Below are positions 1-11,466 of a DNA stretch of 64,000 nucleotides, one piece after another. The notes beneath the pieces are model-generated. The model saw only the letters and a list, made by a program, of their open reading frames with translations. It did not search any database and was not told the origin of the DNA. This stretch comes from Microglena sp. YARC (Eukaryota > Chlorophyta > Chlorophyceae > Chlamydomonadales > Chlamydomonadaceae). Made by a program: the position numbers and the translations under genes. Position 1 is the stretch's first letter. Every line of letters begins with the position of its first letter. The DNA lies in assembly GCA_022414725.1 (NCBI GenBank), contig JAJSRW010002116.1, forward strand, positions 1-64,000. The letters run 5' to 3'.

Positions 1-1440
1 GCACTAGGAGCATCGGCGAGCCGTGCACTGGTGCGTCTGCTGCCACATCGGGTGTTCCTCGCCTCGCCGAGCTTTCTCAGTATGACCAAGAAGATCAAGA
101 CTCCTACGCAGGCCTTCAGTTTGCGTCCTGAGTTTCACGAGGCCACATCGAACCGCGCAAAGGATGTCATGTCTGACATTCTCCAGAACCACTATCTTTT
201 GAAAGGCATGTGTGTCCGGTTAGGGGTGCGGCGATCTGCTATCGACGCACTTCACGGAAGATGAAGCGGCAGCGTTGTGTTGGCGGAACGGCACGGTCTC
301 CTCGCCTTCCACAAGAGTACTGTCCTGCTCGTCCCTACCAATAATATCCGGTGGGCCCAAAGTTCGCACTGGCTTTATGCACGTTGGAGCTCGACCGTGA
401 GAGGATGCTTGAAGTGCAACGTGCGCATTTGATTGACGTCGAGGGCGCGCCTTCTTTGGTGGGTGACCAGTCGTACGGTCGAGGAACGCTTCCTTCTTGC
501 ATCTTGGCGACCGATCAAGTGCACGCGAACTCGTATGCCGCGTGCGTCTCAGCACATCCTCTGGGGACAGAGGACCTCCTCACGGATGTCAAAGGCCGCT
601 CTCCACCCCCTAGAGCATGAATCCAGGAGGCGTGCGTGATCAACGGGCGTCGTCGGTATCTCCAAGGTAAGGCCTGTTACTAGTACAAAGCCTGCACAGG
701 GACTCAAACGGTTCGAGCCTCTCATCTTCGGCACTGACTCGTTTGTCAAGAACGAAGCACATGGAGGACATCCTCACCGCCGGGTCTAATGCTGGTCGAG
801 GTACTCAGCAACGAAATGATTCGACGGCAGGCGCGCGCGAGAACCAATTTCTCTCTAGACGTCTTTGAAGATCATGAACGTGCTAGGAGCATCGAGGCGG
901 CACGCATCCGCCCTCATTGAGGAGATCCGAAACGTGCTCGGCGACCTCTGCCGCCACTCAACCACCGCCACCTAGTGCCCTTCTAGGCGATACGATGAAG
1001 CTAAACCGCGGCTTTCTTCATGGAGCGTTTCGACCCCGACACGGTATCAAACAACCGAGGCGAACTCGGTCCTCTTGCAAAGTGCAGCTTCGAGCAGAGC
1101 GAGAAGATGCTTCATAACGCCGGTGGTCTTTAGCGAGTTTCGACCGTATGAAACGGCGTATCGGCCAACACTATTGTCCGGTCAGATTTCGCGCCATGCG
1201 GGCTAGCGCAGCTGGAGACACTCAGGTTTTTTTTAGACGAGGAAAGACTGAAGAGCCTCCAACGTCTTGAGCAACGTGCATGTTTGTGGCACATAGGATC
1301 CCCCGTTTCAACTGTCCACTCTACTGTCCCAACGGGCGCGCGGTTGCGCACTCTTACACTCCTCACGGTCAACGGCACGCACCTATCTGCGATGGAGGGC
1401 ATCAAGGGGCTCATCACCTCGAAGAGACGCCGATTTAACG
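1..1440 (+). pseudogene. RPB1: RNA polymerase largest subunit (RPB1), C-terminal part, multiply frameshifted
   Basis: Pieces of the RPB1 C-terminal half follow each other in the right order but in changing frames. They include LELDRERMLEVQ near 390-425 (the conserved 'eLdre.M' segment), ILATDQVHAN near 500, VVGISKVRPVTS near 650, TDSFVKNEA near 730, an LGIEAAR-type stretch near 870-905, and GPLAKCSFEQSEKMLHNAG near 1060-1115 (the 'GPl..csFEeT' motif), then EFDRM and GQISRHAG up to about 1200. RPB1 is the catalytic large subunit of the viral RNA polymerase. The gene enters the window from the left and ends near 1440. Indels occur every 50-150 bases, while conserved residues are kept. That fits poor base accuracy or recent decay. 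Family assignment is firm; the functional state is not. Confidence 0.75.
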
Positions 1441-2114
1441 TTCTGGTACAGTTTTCCGTGGCGCGGCCAGGTGCAGACGAACATCCCCAACGAATGCGGA
1501 AAGCCTCTACTCAGCGATGATGCTCGAGCAGGACACAGTCTCGATATCGAGTAAAAAACACGTGATCGTCGAGCAATCTTGGGAAAAAAATGGGTTTAAA
1601 CCGCCGCTTATGTCACGCTCGCGCCGTCGCATCATACATGTACATGTACTCGTTGCTCAAGCATCGTCCACTAAAACTCGAATTGAAGTGTAAAACAGCC
1701 GCAATAGTTTTAAAACGAATCAATTTAATCTGTCCATAGAGTTCCGTTTGACGAAATCCCCTGAAGATGTCTTGGAGATCACTACCTGTAGAAATCATTT
1801 CTGAAATTGGTTTCGTATCTATCTGTTTACACGCGCAATCTCGTTCGGTGGTGTAAACCAAACGCGTCAATGGGATAATGGATAAGATTCTATATGATTT
1901 ACAAGCCCCGACGCGAAGAGTTGTACGATAGAAAAAATCATATCATATTGATGACAGAGCAAACCCAACCGAAGAAATGCTGGAAATATATGATGAGTAT
2001 CATAAAGAATACTACTTGATTTCTTTACAGATAGCCAAAATGATGGGAGATTGACTGTACGTGTAAAACATTTCCTTTCAACCGTTGTCCACTCCGGTAC
2101 AAGCGAAAGCGGTT
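1441..2114. other. No confident gene
   Basis: Only short open frames are present. Two on the minus strand (about 1613-1870 and 1867-2118) look mildly protein-like but match nothing I recognise and lack convincing starts. A string CGGTTTCATTTTAGTATTCC near 2111-2130 matches the inner terminus of the short element seen at 14903, so this stretch probably holds old transposon remains. Confidence 0.4.
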
Positions 2115-2500
2115 TCATTTTAGTATTCCGTTGGACTCTGGATCCATCAGCAGCTTGCAGACATCTGCGTGACCTGCCTTGGCAGCCACACGCAAGGGCC
2201 AGCTGCTGTCGGAGTTCGCCCGGCCCCTGTACTCAAGTCCAGCCACCGCTGGATCCATGAGCAGCTTGCATACATTTGCGTGACCTGCCGTGGCAGCCTC
2301 CCACAAGGCCTTGCTGTCGCTAGAGTTCGCGCCGGGCCCTGGACTCAGGACCAGCCACCGTAAGATCAATCAGCAGCTTACTAGACATCAAAGTGGCCTT
2401 CCTTTGAAGACGGCCCACAAAGCCCTGCTGTCGCTAGAGTTTCGCCCGGGCCTGAACTCAAGTCCAGCCACCGCAGGTCCATCAGCAGCTTGCAGACATC
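2115..2500 (-). pseudogene. Ankyrin-repeat protein fragment
   Basis: The minus strand encodes ankyrin-like units such as ALWEAATAGHANVCKLLMDP and LRVAAKAGHADVCKLLMDP, with a third degenerate unit at 2390-2500 in another frame (HADVCKLLMDL). Ankyrin repeats mediate protein binding and are very common in giant viruses, often in F-box fusions. The fragment has no start region, and its 3' side abuts a transposon-terminus-like sequence near 2111-2130, so it looks like a leftover of a longer gene. The repeat call is good; whether anything is expressed is doubtful. Confidence 0.6.
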
Positions 2501-2516
2501 TGCGTATCACCGTGTA

Positions 2517-3098
2517 TACAGTTGTTCTCAAATAATTTGGGACACTCTGTATAATTTTAATGATATCCCTGAAACCAGATACATGGTCCGTGGTTCACTA
2601 CAATATTTTTTTGAGGAGTCTGAGGAAGGTTTGTAATATATACAAAGTGTCCAAGAGCTCACTCACAGATGGGTCAATGCTGATCAGGCTGGTAAAAGTA
2701 AGCGTTTAAAACGAAAAAGGAAAGAATTGTCCATGCTTTTTTACGTTCCACGATATCCAATAATATTGCAGAGAACCCTTTTTGACAGTAACATGCAAGG
2801 ATTTGGTCTATATAATTTGCAAGAGTTGTAATGTGAGATTATCGATCAGTACGGCATCGAGACACATAAAACAATGTGGATTTTCTAGAAAGAAGGCGTT
2901 TCCCACAGTTCTCTAAGGACATTCAAAAGAAAATGTAGAAATGTTCTGTGACAAGTACAGAGAAAGCTCTAACGTTGTTTGTATCGACGACTTCGAGAAC
3001 CTCTTCAACCTGCTGCACCCCCCAACGTTGCCCAAACGCAACGATCTGCAGTCTGGATGATTATAAGGTGTGTCCCACTTTATTTGAGAACAACTGTA
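2517..3098. mobile_element. Family 1 Tc1/mariner-like relic with inverted ends
   Basis: The left end TACAGTTGTTCTCAAATAAT and the right end, which reads as the reverse complement (TTTGAGAACAACTGTA), form terminal inverted repeats flanked by TA, as expected for Tc1/mariner insertion. The 582-bp interior has no intact transposase. Related pieces occur at 36640-36750, 54660-54788 and 61553-61680. Confidence 0.75.
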
Positions 3099-3107
3099 AA
3101 ACACAGT

Positions 3108-3161
3108 ATAAACCATAGTATAAACCATAGTATAACCATAGTATAAACCATAGTATAAACC
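3108..3161. repeat. Short tandem repeat (ACCATAGTATAA units)
   Basis: Four to five imperfect copies of a 12-base unit lie directly upstream of the small gene starting at 3162. They may contribute TATA-like promoter sequence, but this is inference. Confidence 0.7.
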
Positions 3162-3341
3162 ATGGACGCAGGGGACGCCGAACTGGATGCTTTTCTGGAG
3201 CAGAACCATGATGCCCGGGCCGCCTATGAAAGACGCATTAGGTTTGCACAGTGTTTTTGGATGGTTTTCGAACGCCGTTTTATGATGCATCACCATACGT
3301 GTGCACAGGCCGCCTTACACACTTCCAATTTCCATGCTTGA
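3162..3341 (+). CDS. Small MDGDAELDALL-family protein, 59 aa
   Basis: This short ORF begins MDAGDAELDAFLEQ and continues ARAAYERRI, then ends in a His/Cys-containing tail. It clearly resembles the ORF at 62155 (MDGDAELDALLAQHPAARAAYERRI) and the truncated one at 60101 on the other strand, so three members occur in the window. The pattern is an acidic start, a basic amphipathic helix and an aromatic/His tail. I do not recognise the family. It could be the first exon of a transposon or host gene, because the 62155 member follows a splice-acceptor-like tract (TTTATTGCAG). Conservation between copies with in-frame change supports coding. Confidence 0.45.
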   Translation: MDAGDAELDAFLEQNHDARAAYERRIRFAQCFWMVFERRFMMHHHTCAQAALHTSNFHA

Positions 3342-3867
3342 TGAAGGGCGCCACGCCTTTGGACGGATGTTGTCATCCAAGCTCTGCTACGAGCTGAGGG
3401 TACTCCAATCATCATCATCATCATCGTGTATCGTGATACACACGCACACTGTCCATTCATCATCATCCTCGTCCACACACACGCGGTGGCGGCGGCAGCT
3501 TTCCGGGAAATCAATCGTCAACTCTTCATTTTTATTTGAATTGCCAACACTTCTTCTTCCTCCACCCCGGAGTTTTTAGCATGTGCGCGTGGCCAGGGAC
3601 GTGATCATCCGTCACCCAACATCCGTATGTATCCCCCAACCTTTGCACCACCACATAGCACCCCCACAGGGGGTGCTCAAAAGTAATAAGGCTTTCTATA
3701 GTTTATATTTCACACCCTATCAGATTGATTACAGCTCTTCGATATGCAAGAGTGTATCCGAGCCACTGTATCAATTTCGTTTCCTCCCTCGGCGGCGTAC
3801 TCCAATGCCAGGATGTCGTTGTGATCTTTGAGCAATATGCTGACGACATCGGTTTCCATGCACGTCC
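3342..3867. other. Intergenic, no supported gene
   Basis: Contains a short (CAT)n run at 3408-3425 and a C-rich stretch near 3640-3670. Open frames here are short and not protein-like. The fibre gene on the minus strand ends at 3868. Confidence 0.4.
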
Positions 3868-6800
3868 CTATATAATTAAGCACTCTTGGACATCATTTGT
3901 TATATTTCGAATGATTTTCCATCTCGGATTAATTATACTCGTTTTTCTAATACGAACTCGTCCCATGATACCAATAACTACCCATTCGGGCGGTCTTTGC
4001 GTTTAATATATGGTGTATTTTTGTCATAATCAGGATTTAATAACTCGGCTGTTTCTAATGAAAGAATAGCTTCATCTGGAACGATTGTGTTTGTCGGTAG
4101 AAAGTCAAGTCTATGTCGAACTTGATTTCCATTTGAATCCGTCCATGTTGCGAATTGGACATCGCCGAATATTACGCGATCGTATTCGTCCCTTAAATAC
4201 ACTCCATGCCACGACGACCATGCATCGTTACCTACGATTGTGGGATTTGCTGACATAACTCCAATAATATTCGATACATCATCTTCAGTTTTTGCTACAC
4301 GTATTGTGTCTTTTCCGTCTACGAATACAACGGAGCATCCAATTCTGTCTTGTAGCATTGTAATTACCGTCTTCCATTGAAAATATTCTTGCATAATCTG
4401 GCGCCACCACCACTTACAGTACCCCTGACAGCCAAATTCCCACTGTTATAAAAGTTTGCTAGTTGGAACATGTACGCTCGGTCAACTGTTAATGCTCTAC
4501 CTCCTGCAGCACTTATCCATACGCCATGACCATATGTATTGGTGAAACTGCCAATGTAATTTTCTTGCGATGAATTAACTCTAATCTTCCTACCGTTCCT
4601 CCCGTCTTTGGTAGGGCTGCATTTGCGGTTAATATTTGCTGTATTTGCGGTATTATTTGCTGTATTATTTGCTGTATTGATATGTTTAATTATTATTAGC
4701 TGTATTATATATGCTTTATTTGCGTATTATTTGCTGTACTGTTTATTTGCGGTATATATTGCTGTGATTAGCCGAATTGGCTGTATTGTTAGCATTGTTA
4801 GCCAAATCGTAGGCTGATTTTACCGCTGAGGAGCTTGCGGCCACGGAACGAGATGTGCTATTCACAACAGAGCTAATACAGGATCCCGATAGACTGGGTG
4901 CGGTAATGGTCCCTGTAACCGTTCCGCCTGTCTTTGGTAAAGCATTATTGGCTGTATTATTTGCTGTACTCGCAAGAGAATTAGCCGAATTGGCTGTATT
5001 GTTAGCGGTATTAGCCAAATCGTAAGCTGATTTTACCGCTGAGGAGCTTGCGGCCACGGAACCCGATGTGCTATTCACAACAGAGCTAATACAGGATCCC
5101 GATAGACTGGGTGCGGTAATGGTCCCTGTAACCGTTCCGCCTGTCTTTGGTAAAGCATTATTGGCTTTATTATTTGCTGTACTTGCAAGAGAATAGCGAA
5201 TTGCTGATTGTTAGCTATTAGCCAAATCGGCTGATTTTACGCTGAGGAGCTTGCGGCCACAGAACCCGATGTGCTATTCACAACAGAGCTAATACAGGAT
5301 CCAGAAAGAGTAGTGGCGTTTAGGGTTCCTATGACTTGCAACCCTGAAGAGTACACAAGTAATCGACTTACGCCAGTCGTAGTAATACCAACTACGCATG
5401 CAGAACTTCTGTACATCCCGGTCGTTAAATCACCGGTCCAACTAAAGCTAGGCGTTGATACAGAATCTCCTGCGGCGCCTGATAGTTGTGTACCTACCGT
5501 ACCAAGCGCAATATCGCCGGTAATGGTTCCTCCACTCTTTGGTAAAGCATTATTAGCCGTATTGTTAGCAAAATTCGCCAAATCGTAAGCTGATTTTACA
5601 GCAGCAGAGCTTGCGGCAACGGAACCCGATGTGCTATTCACAACAGAGCTAATACAGGATCCCGATAGACTGGGTGCGGTAATGGTCCCTGTAACCGTTC
5701 CGCCTGTCTTTGGTAAAGAATTGTTGGCTGTATTGTTGGCCGTGCTTGCTAAAGAATTAGCAGAATTGGCCAAATCGTAAGCTGACTTTACAGCACCGGA
5801 ACTTGCAGCTACTGTACTAGATGTGCTATTTATAGCAGAATTGATACAAGATCCAGATAGAGAGTTGGCGCTCAAAGCCCCAGCTACAGTCAATCCGGAA
5901 GAATTAATGATTGCTCGATTTACGCCAGTCGTCGTAATACCGACCGCTCCGGCAGCACTTCGGTACACCCGGTGGTTAAGTCACGGTCCAACTGAAACTA
6001 GGCGTTGATACAGAGTCGGCCGCAGCGCCGGATAGTTGAGTACCAACTGTACCAAGAACTAAATCTCCCGTAATGGTTCCTCCCGCTCTTGGCAGTGCGA
6101 GGTTTGCAGTGCTATTAGCCGAATTGGCCAAATCGTAAGCTGACTTTACAGCACCGGAACTTGCAGCTACTGTACTAGATGTGCTATTTATAGCAGAATT
6201 GATACAAGATCCAGATAGAGAGTTGGCGCTCAAAGCCCCAGCTACAGTCAATCCGGAAGAATTAATGATTGCTCGATTTACGCCAGTCGTCGTAATACCG
6301 ACCGCTCCGGCAGCACTTCGGTACACCCCGGTGGTTAAGTCACCGGTCCAACTGAAACTAGGCGTTGATACAGAGTCGGCAGCAGCGCCGGATAGTTGAG
6401 TACCAACTGTACCAAGAACTAAATCTCCCGTAATGGTTCCTCCCGCTCTTGGCAGTGCGAGGTTTGCAGTGCTATTAGCCGAATTGGCCAAATCGTAAGC
6501 TGACTTTACAGCACCGGAACTTGCAGCTACTGTACTAGATGTGCTATTTATAGCAGAATTGATACAAGATCCAGATAGAGAGCTGGCGCTCAAAGCCCCA
6601 GCTACAGTCAATTCCGGAAGAATTAATGATTGCTTTCGATTTACGCCAGTCGTCGTAATACCGAACCGCTCCGGGCAGCACTTCGGTACACCCCGGTGGT
6701 TAAGTCACCGGTCCAACTGAAACTAGGCGTTGATAAAGAAGTGCTATTCAAATCGGCGCAGATACCGAGCTAGCTGAGTACCCACTCCAAGTGCAAATAT

Positions 6801-8518
6801 TTCCAGCTACAGTCAAGTGCCGGAAGAAGTTAATGATTGCTCGATTTACGCCAGTCGTCGTAATACCGACCCGCTCCGGCAAGCACTTCGGTACACCCCG
6901 GTGGTTAAGTCCACCGGTCCAACTGAAACTAGGCGATAATACAGAGAGCGCCGATCGGTCCCACTGCAGCGCCCCGATAGCTTGAGTACCCATTGTTCCA
7001 AGTGCAATATTCCAGCTACAGTCAATCCGGAAGAATTAATGATTGCTCAAATTTACGCCAGTCGTCGTAATAATACCGACCGCTCCGTTCCAAGCAGCAC
7101 TTCGGTACACCCCGGTGGTTAAGTCACCGGTCCAACTGAAACTAGGCGATAATACAGAATCGGTCGCAGCGCCCGATAGCTGAGTACCCACTGTTCCAAG
7201 TGCAATATTTCCAGCTACAGTCAATCCGGTAGAATTAATGCTTGCTCGATTTACCCCGCCTACAGAAAACCCGATTGAATCCTCCGCAACACGATACATT
7301 CCGGTATTTTTATCCGAGCTCCAAGAGTACCCTGGAGTGGTCACGGAATCATTAGGGTTTACGTATAAATTCACTCCGGTGCCGAAGGTCATGTCTCCAT
7401 TGATCGTCGACGTCCCGGAAGTTGTTAGGGATGCGACGTTAGTTGTTCCCGTTACGTGGAGAAACACTCAAAACAACACTCCCGCTACCGGTCTTGGAGG
7501 ACACGCCCGTGCCGCCCATGGCGACTGCAAGTATTCCGGAGGAGACGTTGTTCGCGTTCTGCGCGAAGGTCTCGGTTGCGATGGGCTCGAGTGCGCCTCG
7601 CGGACCGAAGACTAAGGCGTCGTCCGACTCCCGGAACAGAAGCAGTAAATCGGGCGCGGCTCCCCAATCCACTGAGAAGCCTGCCTCGCCACTCGAGACT
7701 CCCGATCCCGCCTCGCCGGCGTTCAGCACAATAATGTTGTCATCGACCTTCAACGTCACCGTATGCGTGTTCAGTGTGAATTGGGTGCCCTCAACAGTCA
7801 GGTCGCCGCGCACGACCAAGTCGGTCGAAATCGTCGTGAGCGGCGCGGTCACCATCACCTCCGTTTGCGCACCCAAATTCACGGTGCCCCCCGCTCCGAT
7901 GGACTGGATGTCCACTCTGCCCAGAGGGCCTGACGCGAGAAGGGCGACGCGCCCGTCCGACTCCACATTGACTCCCGCGGCGGACACTACGGACGTCTCG
8001 CCCGCGCCGGCGGTCGCCAACGTGATGCCCTGACCCGGGTCCGCGCGGATGCGCACTGCGTCGGCGTCGGCGCCCAGCACGGGCGTGTCCCCGATGTACA
8101 GGGAGTAAAAGAAGTTTGAATGAGATGAAGATGATGACGTGTGGAGAGCGTCGACCCATGCCTCCTTGAAGCGCATGTTGGATGTCCCGAGGAACTGCGT
8201 CGCGTTCGTGAGCGGAACCACGTTCGATGCCACCGCTAGGTCGCCCGCAAGCGAGACCGTGGTGTCCGACACGCGCAGCATCTCCTTCCCTCCCACCGCC
8301 ACCCCAAGGGTTCCGGACGCGGGACTTATAAAAATACCCGTGTCTGGCGCGTTCGAGAAGGAGACCGTCGGGGCGGCCGCCGAGCCCGACTGCGCGCGCA
8401 TGCCCGAAATGTACGGGTAGGCGGACTCGAACATCGGGATGAACGGGACGTCGACGTTCGACGACGCACCATTCTGATGGTGATGAAGCGAGGATGTATC
8501 TGAGAGTTTAATCAACAT
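3868..8518 (-). CDS. Giant phage-like fibre protein with C-terminal peptidase-G2 (IMC) domain, frameshifted
   Basis: The protein starts MLIKLSDTSSLHHH at 8518. About 350 residues of phage-fibre-like sequence follow, with LGTSNMRFKEAWVDAL and SVDWGAAPDLLL segments. Then comes a long tandem array (about 7000-4740) built from AASSGAVKSAYDLANSAN, LPKTGGTVTGTI and SLSGSCISSVVNSTS units, the classic tail-fibre shaft pattern. The C-terminus holds IIGVMSANPTIVGNDAW, WHGVYLRDEYDR and NPDYDKNTPYI, hallmarks of the peptidase G2 / intramolecular chaperone domain that trimerises phage fibres and then cleaves itself. The end (PEWVVIGIMGRVRI, then ECLII and a stop at 3868) lies one frame over. Several one-base indels break the frame, for instance near 3985, 4390, 5970 and 6600-7000. 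It is probably a virion-surface receptor binder. Confidence 0.85.
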
Positions 8519-8603
8519 TCTTCTTACATTTACAGGTACAGTTTCCTCACAGTTTTTTCTAACAATAATCTTTAAAATAGGCTAAGGTGCGTTACTTGTA
8601 TCT

Positions 8604-8815
8604 TCAAAAGAACAAAGCCATGTAATCGTCGATGTAGGGCATGAACTCAAGCATGTACGGGGTTGCTTTCATTTCTCGGATGACGAGCTCGATATCTCTG
8701 TACATCGCGTGTGGATCATTGTACATCCCGTTTTCCACCCTGAAATCCGAGGGGTGCAGTTTCAACGTTGCAAGCGTCCAATGAGTCGAAAATATAAAAT
8801 ATGTACGTCAAGTCC
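8604..8815 (-). CDS. Hypothetical short protein or gene fragment
   Basis: A minus-strand frame encodes LHPSDFRVENGMYNDPHAM, then YRDIELVIREMKATPYMLEF and MPYIDDYMALFF before a TGA at 8604-8606. Composition looks truly protein-like (acidic, aromatic-rich), but no ATG fits upstream and the frame degrades past about 8815. It may be the 3' end of a broken gene. I do not recognise it. Confidence 0.3.
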
Positions 8816-9052
8816 GCACGTACACACTGAAGACGAATCTCATTGTGCATCTCGGAAAAATCGAAAGCCCCCCCACCACTACTCATTTGACTCATGGCAA
8901 CAGTTTCAGTTCTTATTATCTGTTCAATATATCAGCTAGGGACGCCTTTAATACGCAAACAGGCACGATTAAGGTGGTTTCTTTTCGGAAAAATCAAAAG
9001 CCCAAACTACAGATTTTTTCTTATAATGTGTTCAATTATTACAACAAGTATC

Positions 9053-10731
9053 ATGGTCGTCTCGAATAACAGTAAAGCTTCTGCACCCCCCCGTGTTGCA
9101 AAAAAGAAAGCGGTACCCAAAGTCAGCAGTCTCGGTGCCGAAGAAAACACGTGCAAAGACAAATGCAAATAAGGCGACCCCATTGCCCAATGGTGCTTCA
9201 TTAGCAAGGACAAATGGAGCGACATCATCATCATCATCATCTTGCCCTCCCGCACTATGTTCTCGGATCTTGATGGAGTCTCCAAGTGCGCTCTTGAATC
9301 CTTCACGATGACTTCAAGTAACAAGATGATGTCTACCGCTCAGTCCATGTACATGCAGGCGCTCATCAACGGCCATGACATGCTCGTGCGCGCAGGCACA
9401 GGCACAGGCAAGACTATCGGGTTCCTCCTCCCGCTCCTAACGAGACTCTTGGATAGTAAGAATACTGTAGCAACAGGTCCACCAACAAAAAAACACCTCC
9501 TCGTGGCAGCGGTGATCGTCTCGCCGGCGCGGAGCCTCGCAGAACAAACGCTAGAGCAGGCGAGGCGCCTGCTAGCGCGGTGCCCTAAGTCGCTGAGCGT
9601 CCATGCGCTGGTGGGCGGCGTCCGTTCTACAGCAGGCGACAGGTCAGCACTCAACGATGCGGCACTCCGGGGCGAGAGGATAGTTGCGGTCGTCACAAAC
9701 CGGGTCCGGCTCATGGAACACATGCAAAGCACCCCCTGGATTCAGCGAAGGGCTTGCAAAGCACGGACGTGTGCTAGTGCTGGACGAGGTGGACCGCCTG
9801 CTAGACCCAGGATTCAGACCAGTGGTCATGAAGGTGGCCGCTGCCATGGCCAATCCCGAGAGACAGACGTTGTTGTTTACGGCACGGCGTCCAAGGACGT
9901 GCAGGAAACTTTCCAGGTCTCTTCTAAAGGGGGACGACACCTTCTTGAACGCGGGGGCGAGCGAGGCTCAAGGATCTGCCGGAGCGGCACACAACGCGAA
10001 TGTGAAGCAGGAGGCCGTGCTCGTCCGCGCAGACCAAATGGTGCCTGTCATACGCGAGGAATTCCTTAGCGAAAAGGATGGTCCTTACCGTTATCTTCGT
10101 TCCGACCGCTGCGATGGCGTCCACACTGGCGTCCATTTTTGCGTTCCTACAAGGATGCTGGCACGAGTGTGTTCGAGATTCACTCGCGGCTCTCTCAGGG
10201 ACAGCGCAGTCGCGCTGTCTCGGACTTCAAGAATGCGAAACCACCTGCCGCTATAGTGGCCACCGACGTTTTCGCTAGGGGACTCGACGTTTCGGGGGTG
10301 ACGCTTGTTCTTCAGCTCGGGATTGCTCCTGACAACGCGCAGGTTGCGCACCGTGTGGGCCGCACAGGTCGCGGGGGGGCTAAGGGGCGTGCGCTTATGG
10401 TATTGGCCATGTCCGAGGAACGAGTCTTGCGAGACCTTATCGACCCGCGAGAAGATGCCGATCGTTTTGCGACCTGCGTATACCTATGAACTGCGCCGCC
10501 CCCCCCCCCCCCCTGTTTCCCCTCACGCTCCTTGCAAGACATTTCATCGCGTCGATAGGGTTTTACAAAGCTCAGATGAAGCGGTTGGGGTGGAAAAGCA
10601 ATGAGCTGGTCCCGTTTGTGTATGAGATGTTCGCCTCCTTGGGCGTGAATACAATCTCCGCTTGTCCAGTAAATGCGAAGTTGGTTAAGAAAATGGGTTT
10701 GCCTGCGGACCACGGATTGAAGATCCAGTGA
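9053..10731 (+). CDS. DEAD-box RNA helicase, frameshifted
   Basis: Superfamily 2 helicase motifs occur in order: I (AGTGTGKT, about 9396), Ia (PARSLAEQ), Ib (GGVR), II as DEVD (LVLDEVDRLLDPGF, about 9780), III (FTA followed by ASKDVQ), IV (TVIFVPT), V (ATDVFARGLD, about 10260) and VI (HRVGRTGRGG, about 10350). The C-terminal extension after a poly-C run at 10498-10512 reads through YKAQMKRLGWKSNELVPFVY to the stop. The N-terminus from the ATG at 9053 is Ser/Ala/Lys-rich and low in complexity. Such helicases unwind RNA during transcription, decay or ribosome work. At least four single-base frame changes are needed (near 9165, 9740, 9885 and 10500, the last in the homopolymer). Motif II is DEVD rather than DEAD, a tolerated variant. 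Confidence 0.88.
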
Positions 10732-10791
10732 ATTTACACATTCGTTCAAACAAGTGTCATTTAAGTGTTCCATTCACTTTAAAATTCTTCG

Positions 10792-11019
10792 TCATTCTTT
10801 GCATACCCTCATGATGTCTAATTCTTCTTCTTCATAACGTTCGCCTCCCACCGAACCTCTCTCGCAACCTCCTATTCTATAGCAAGCACTGCCACATAAG
10901 TAGCATAGTGATAGGGGCCATTCGCAGGACCGACACGCGTTCGCGGTTCCTGTTCGTCTGTGGTTGACGGGCGGCAAGCGTCGATCCCGTCGTGTGTGGA
11001 CAGTGTGCCCAATGATCAT
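10792..11019 (-). CDS. Hypothetical small Cys-rich protein
   Basis: A 75-residue ORF starts at an ATG. Its second half has paired cysteines (CRSC, CYLCGSAC, GGC) followed by an acidic EEEELDIMR tail, which suggests a small zinc-binding protein. There is no family match that I can name. It lies convergent to the helicase gene and diverges from the gene at 11052. Coding status rests only on composition. Confidence 0.3.
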   Translation of the reverse strand: MIIGHTVHTRRDRRLPPVNHRRTGTANACRSCEWPLSLCYLCGSACYRIGGCERGSVGGERYEEEELDIMRVCKE

Positions 11020-11051
11020 CACTAGTGACACGGGTATTATACGCGGGGAGA

Positions 11052-11396
11052 ATGACATCATCGACTTTGTCGCGTCCGCCAAAGGACGCTGTGGTGGAGT
11101 CTGTGGATTCCGATTTGATGACTGCGTCGGACCTCTCGAGGGAGTACGAGAGCATGTCTTTCCTGGACGATGGAGCGCACAACTCGCAGATGTCCACCAG
11201 CAGCTGCAGGTTTCTTTCTCTGGATGCGATTGATCCAGTGTCAGGGGGATTCCCTGCGTTCTCCTCTTCACAGCAGCACTTGAGCGCCGCTGCAATCGGC
11301 GGTGGTTGGGAATGGGGGGGGGGGGACGTGATCGAGAAGATGGTAAGGGAGAGAGATATCGAAGCAAAACAGTTTCAACAACAGTGCCAGTCATGA
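11052..11396 (+). CDS. Hypothetical 114-aa protein, Ser-rich
   Basis: Starts at an ATG (MTSSTLSRPPKDA) and contains a serine/aspartate-rich middle (LMTASDLSREYESMSFLDD) and a charged C-terminal helix (IEKMVRERDIEAKQFQQQ). A G-run at 11316-11325 lies inside the frame and could hide an indel. I do not recognise it. Likely cytosolic; no membrane segment or signal peptide. Confidence 0.4.
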   Translation: MTSSTLSRPPKDAVVESVDSDLMTASDLSREYESMSFLDDGAHNSQMSTSSCRFLSLDAIDPVSGGFPAFSSSQQHLSAAAIGGGWEWGGGDVIEKMVRERDIEAKQFQQQCQS

Positions 11397-11466
11397 GACA
11401 CATAAAGACTTTGGAGTCTTAACTGTGTAAGGATCAAAACTTCGAAGGTTCGAATAACTTGAAATA

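Noticed and set aside
5271..6399. Plus-strand ORFs beginning MLFTTELIQDPE / MLFIAELIQDPD
   Set aside because: Reverse-strand shadows of the fibre shaft repeats; sense-strand units match known fibre patterns.
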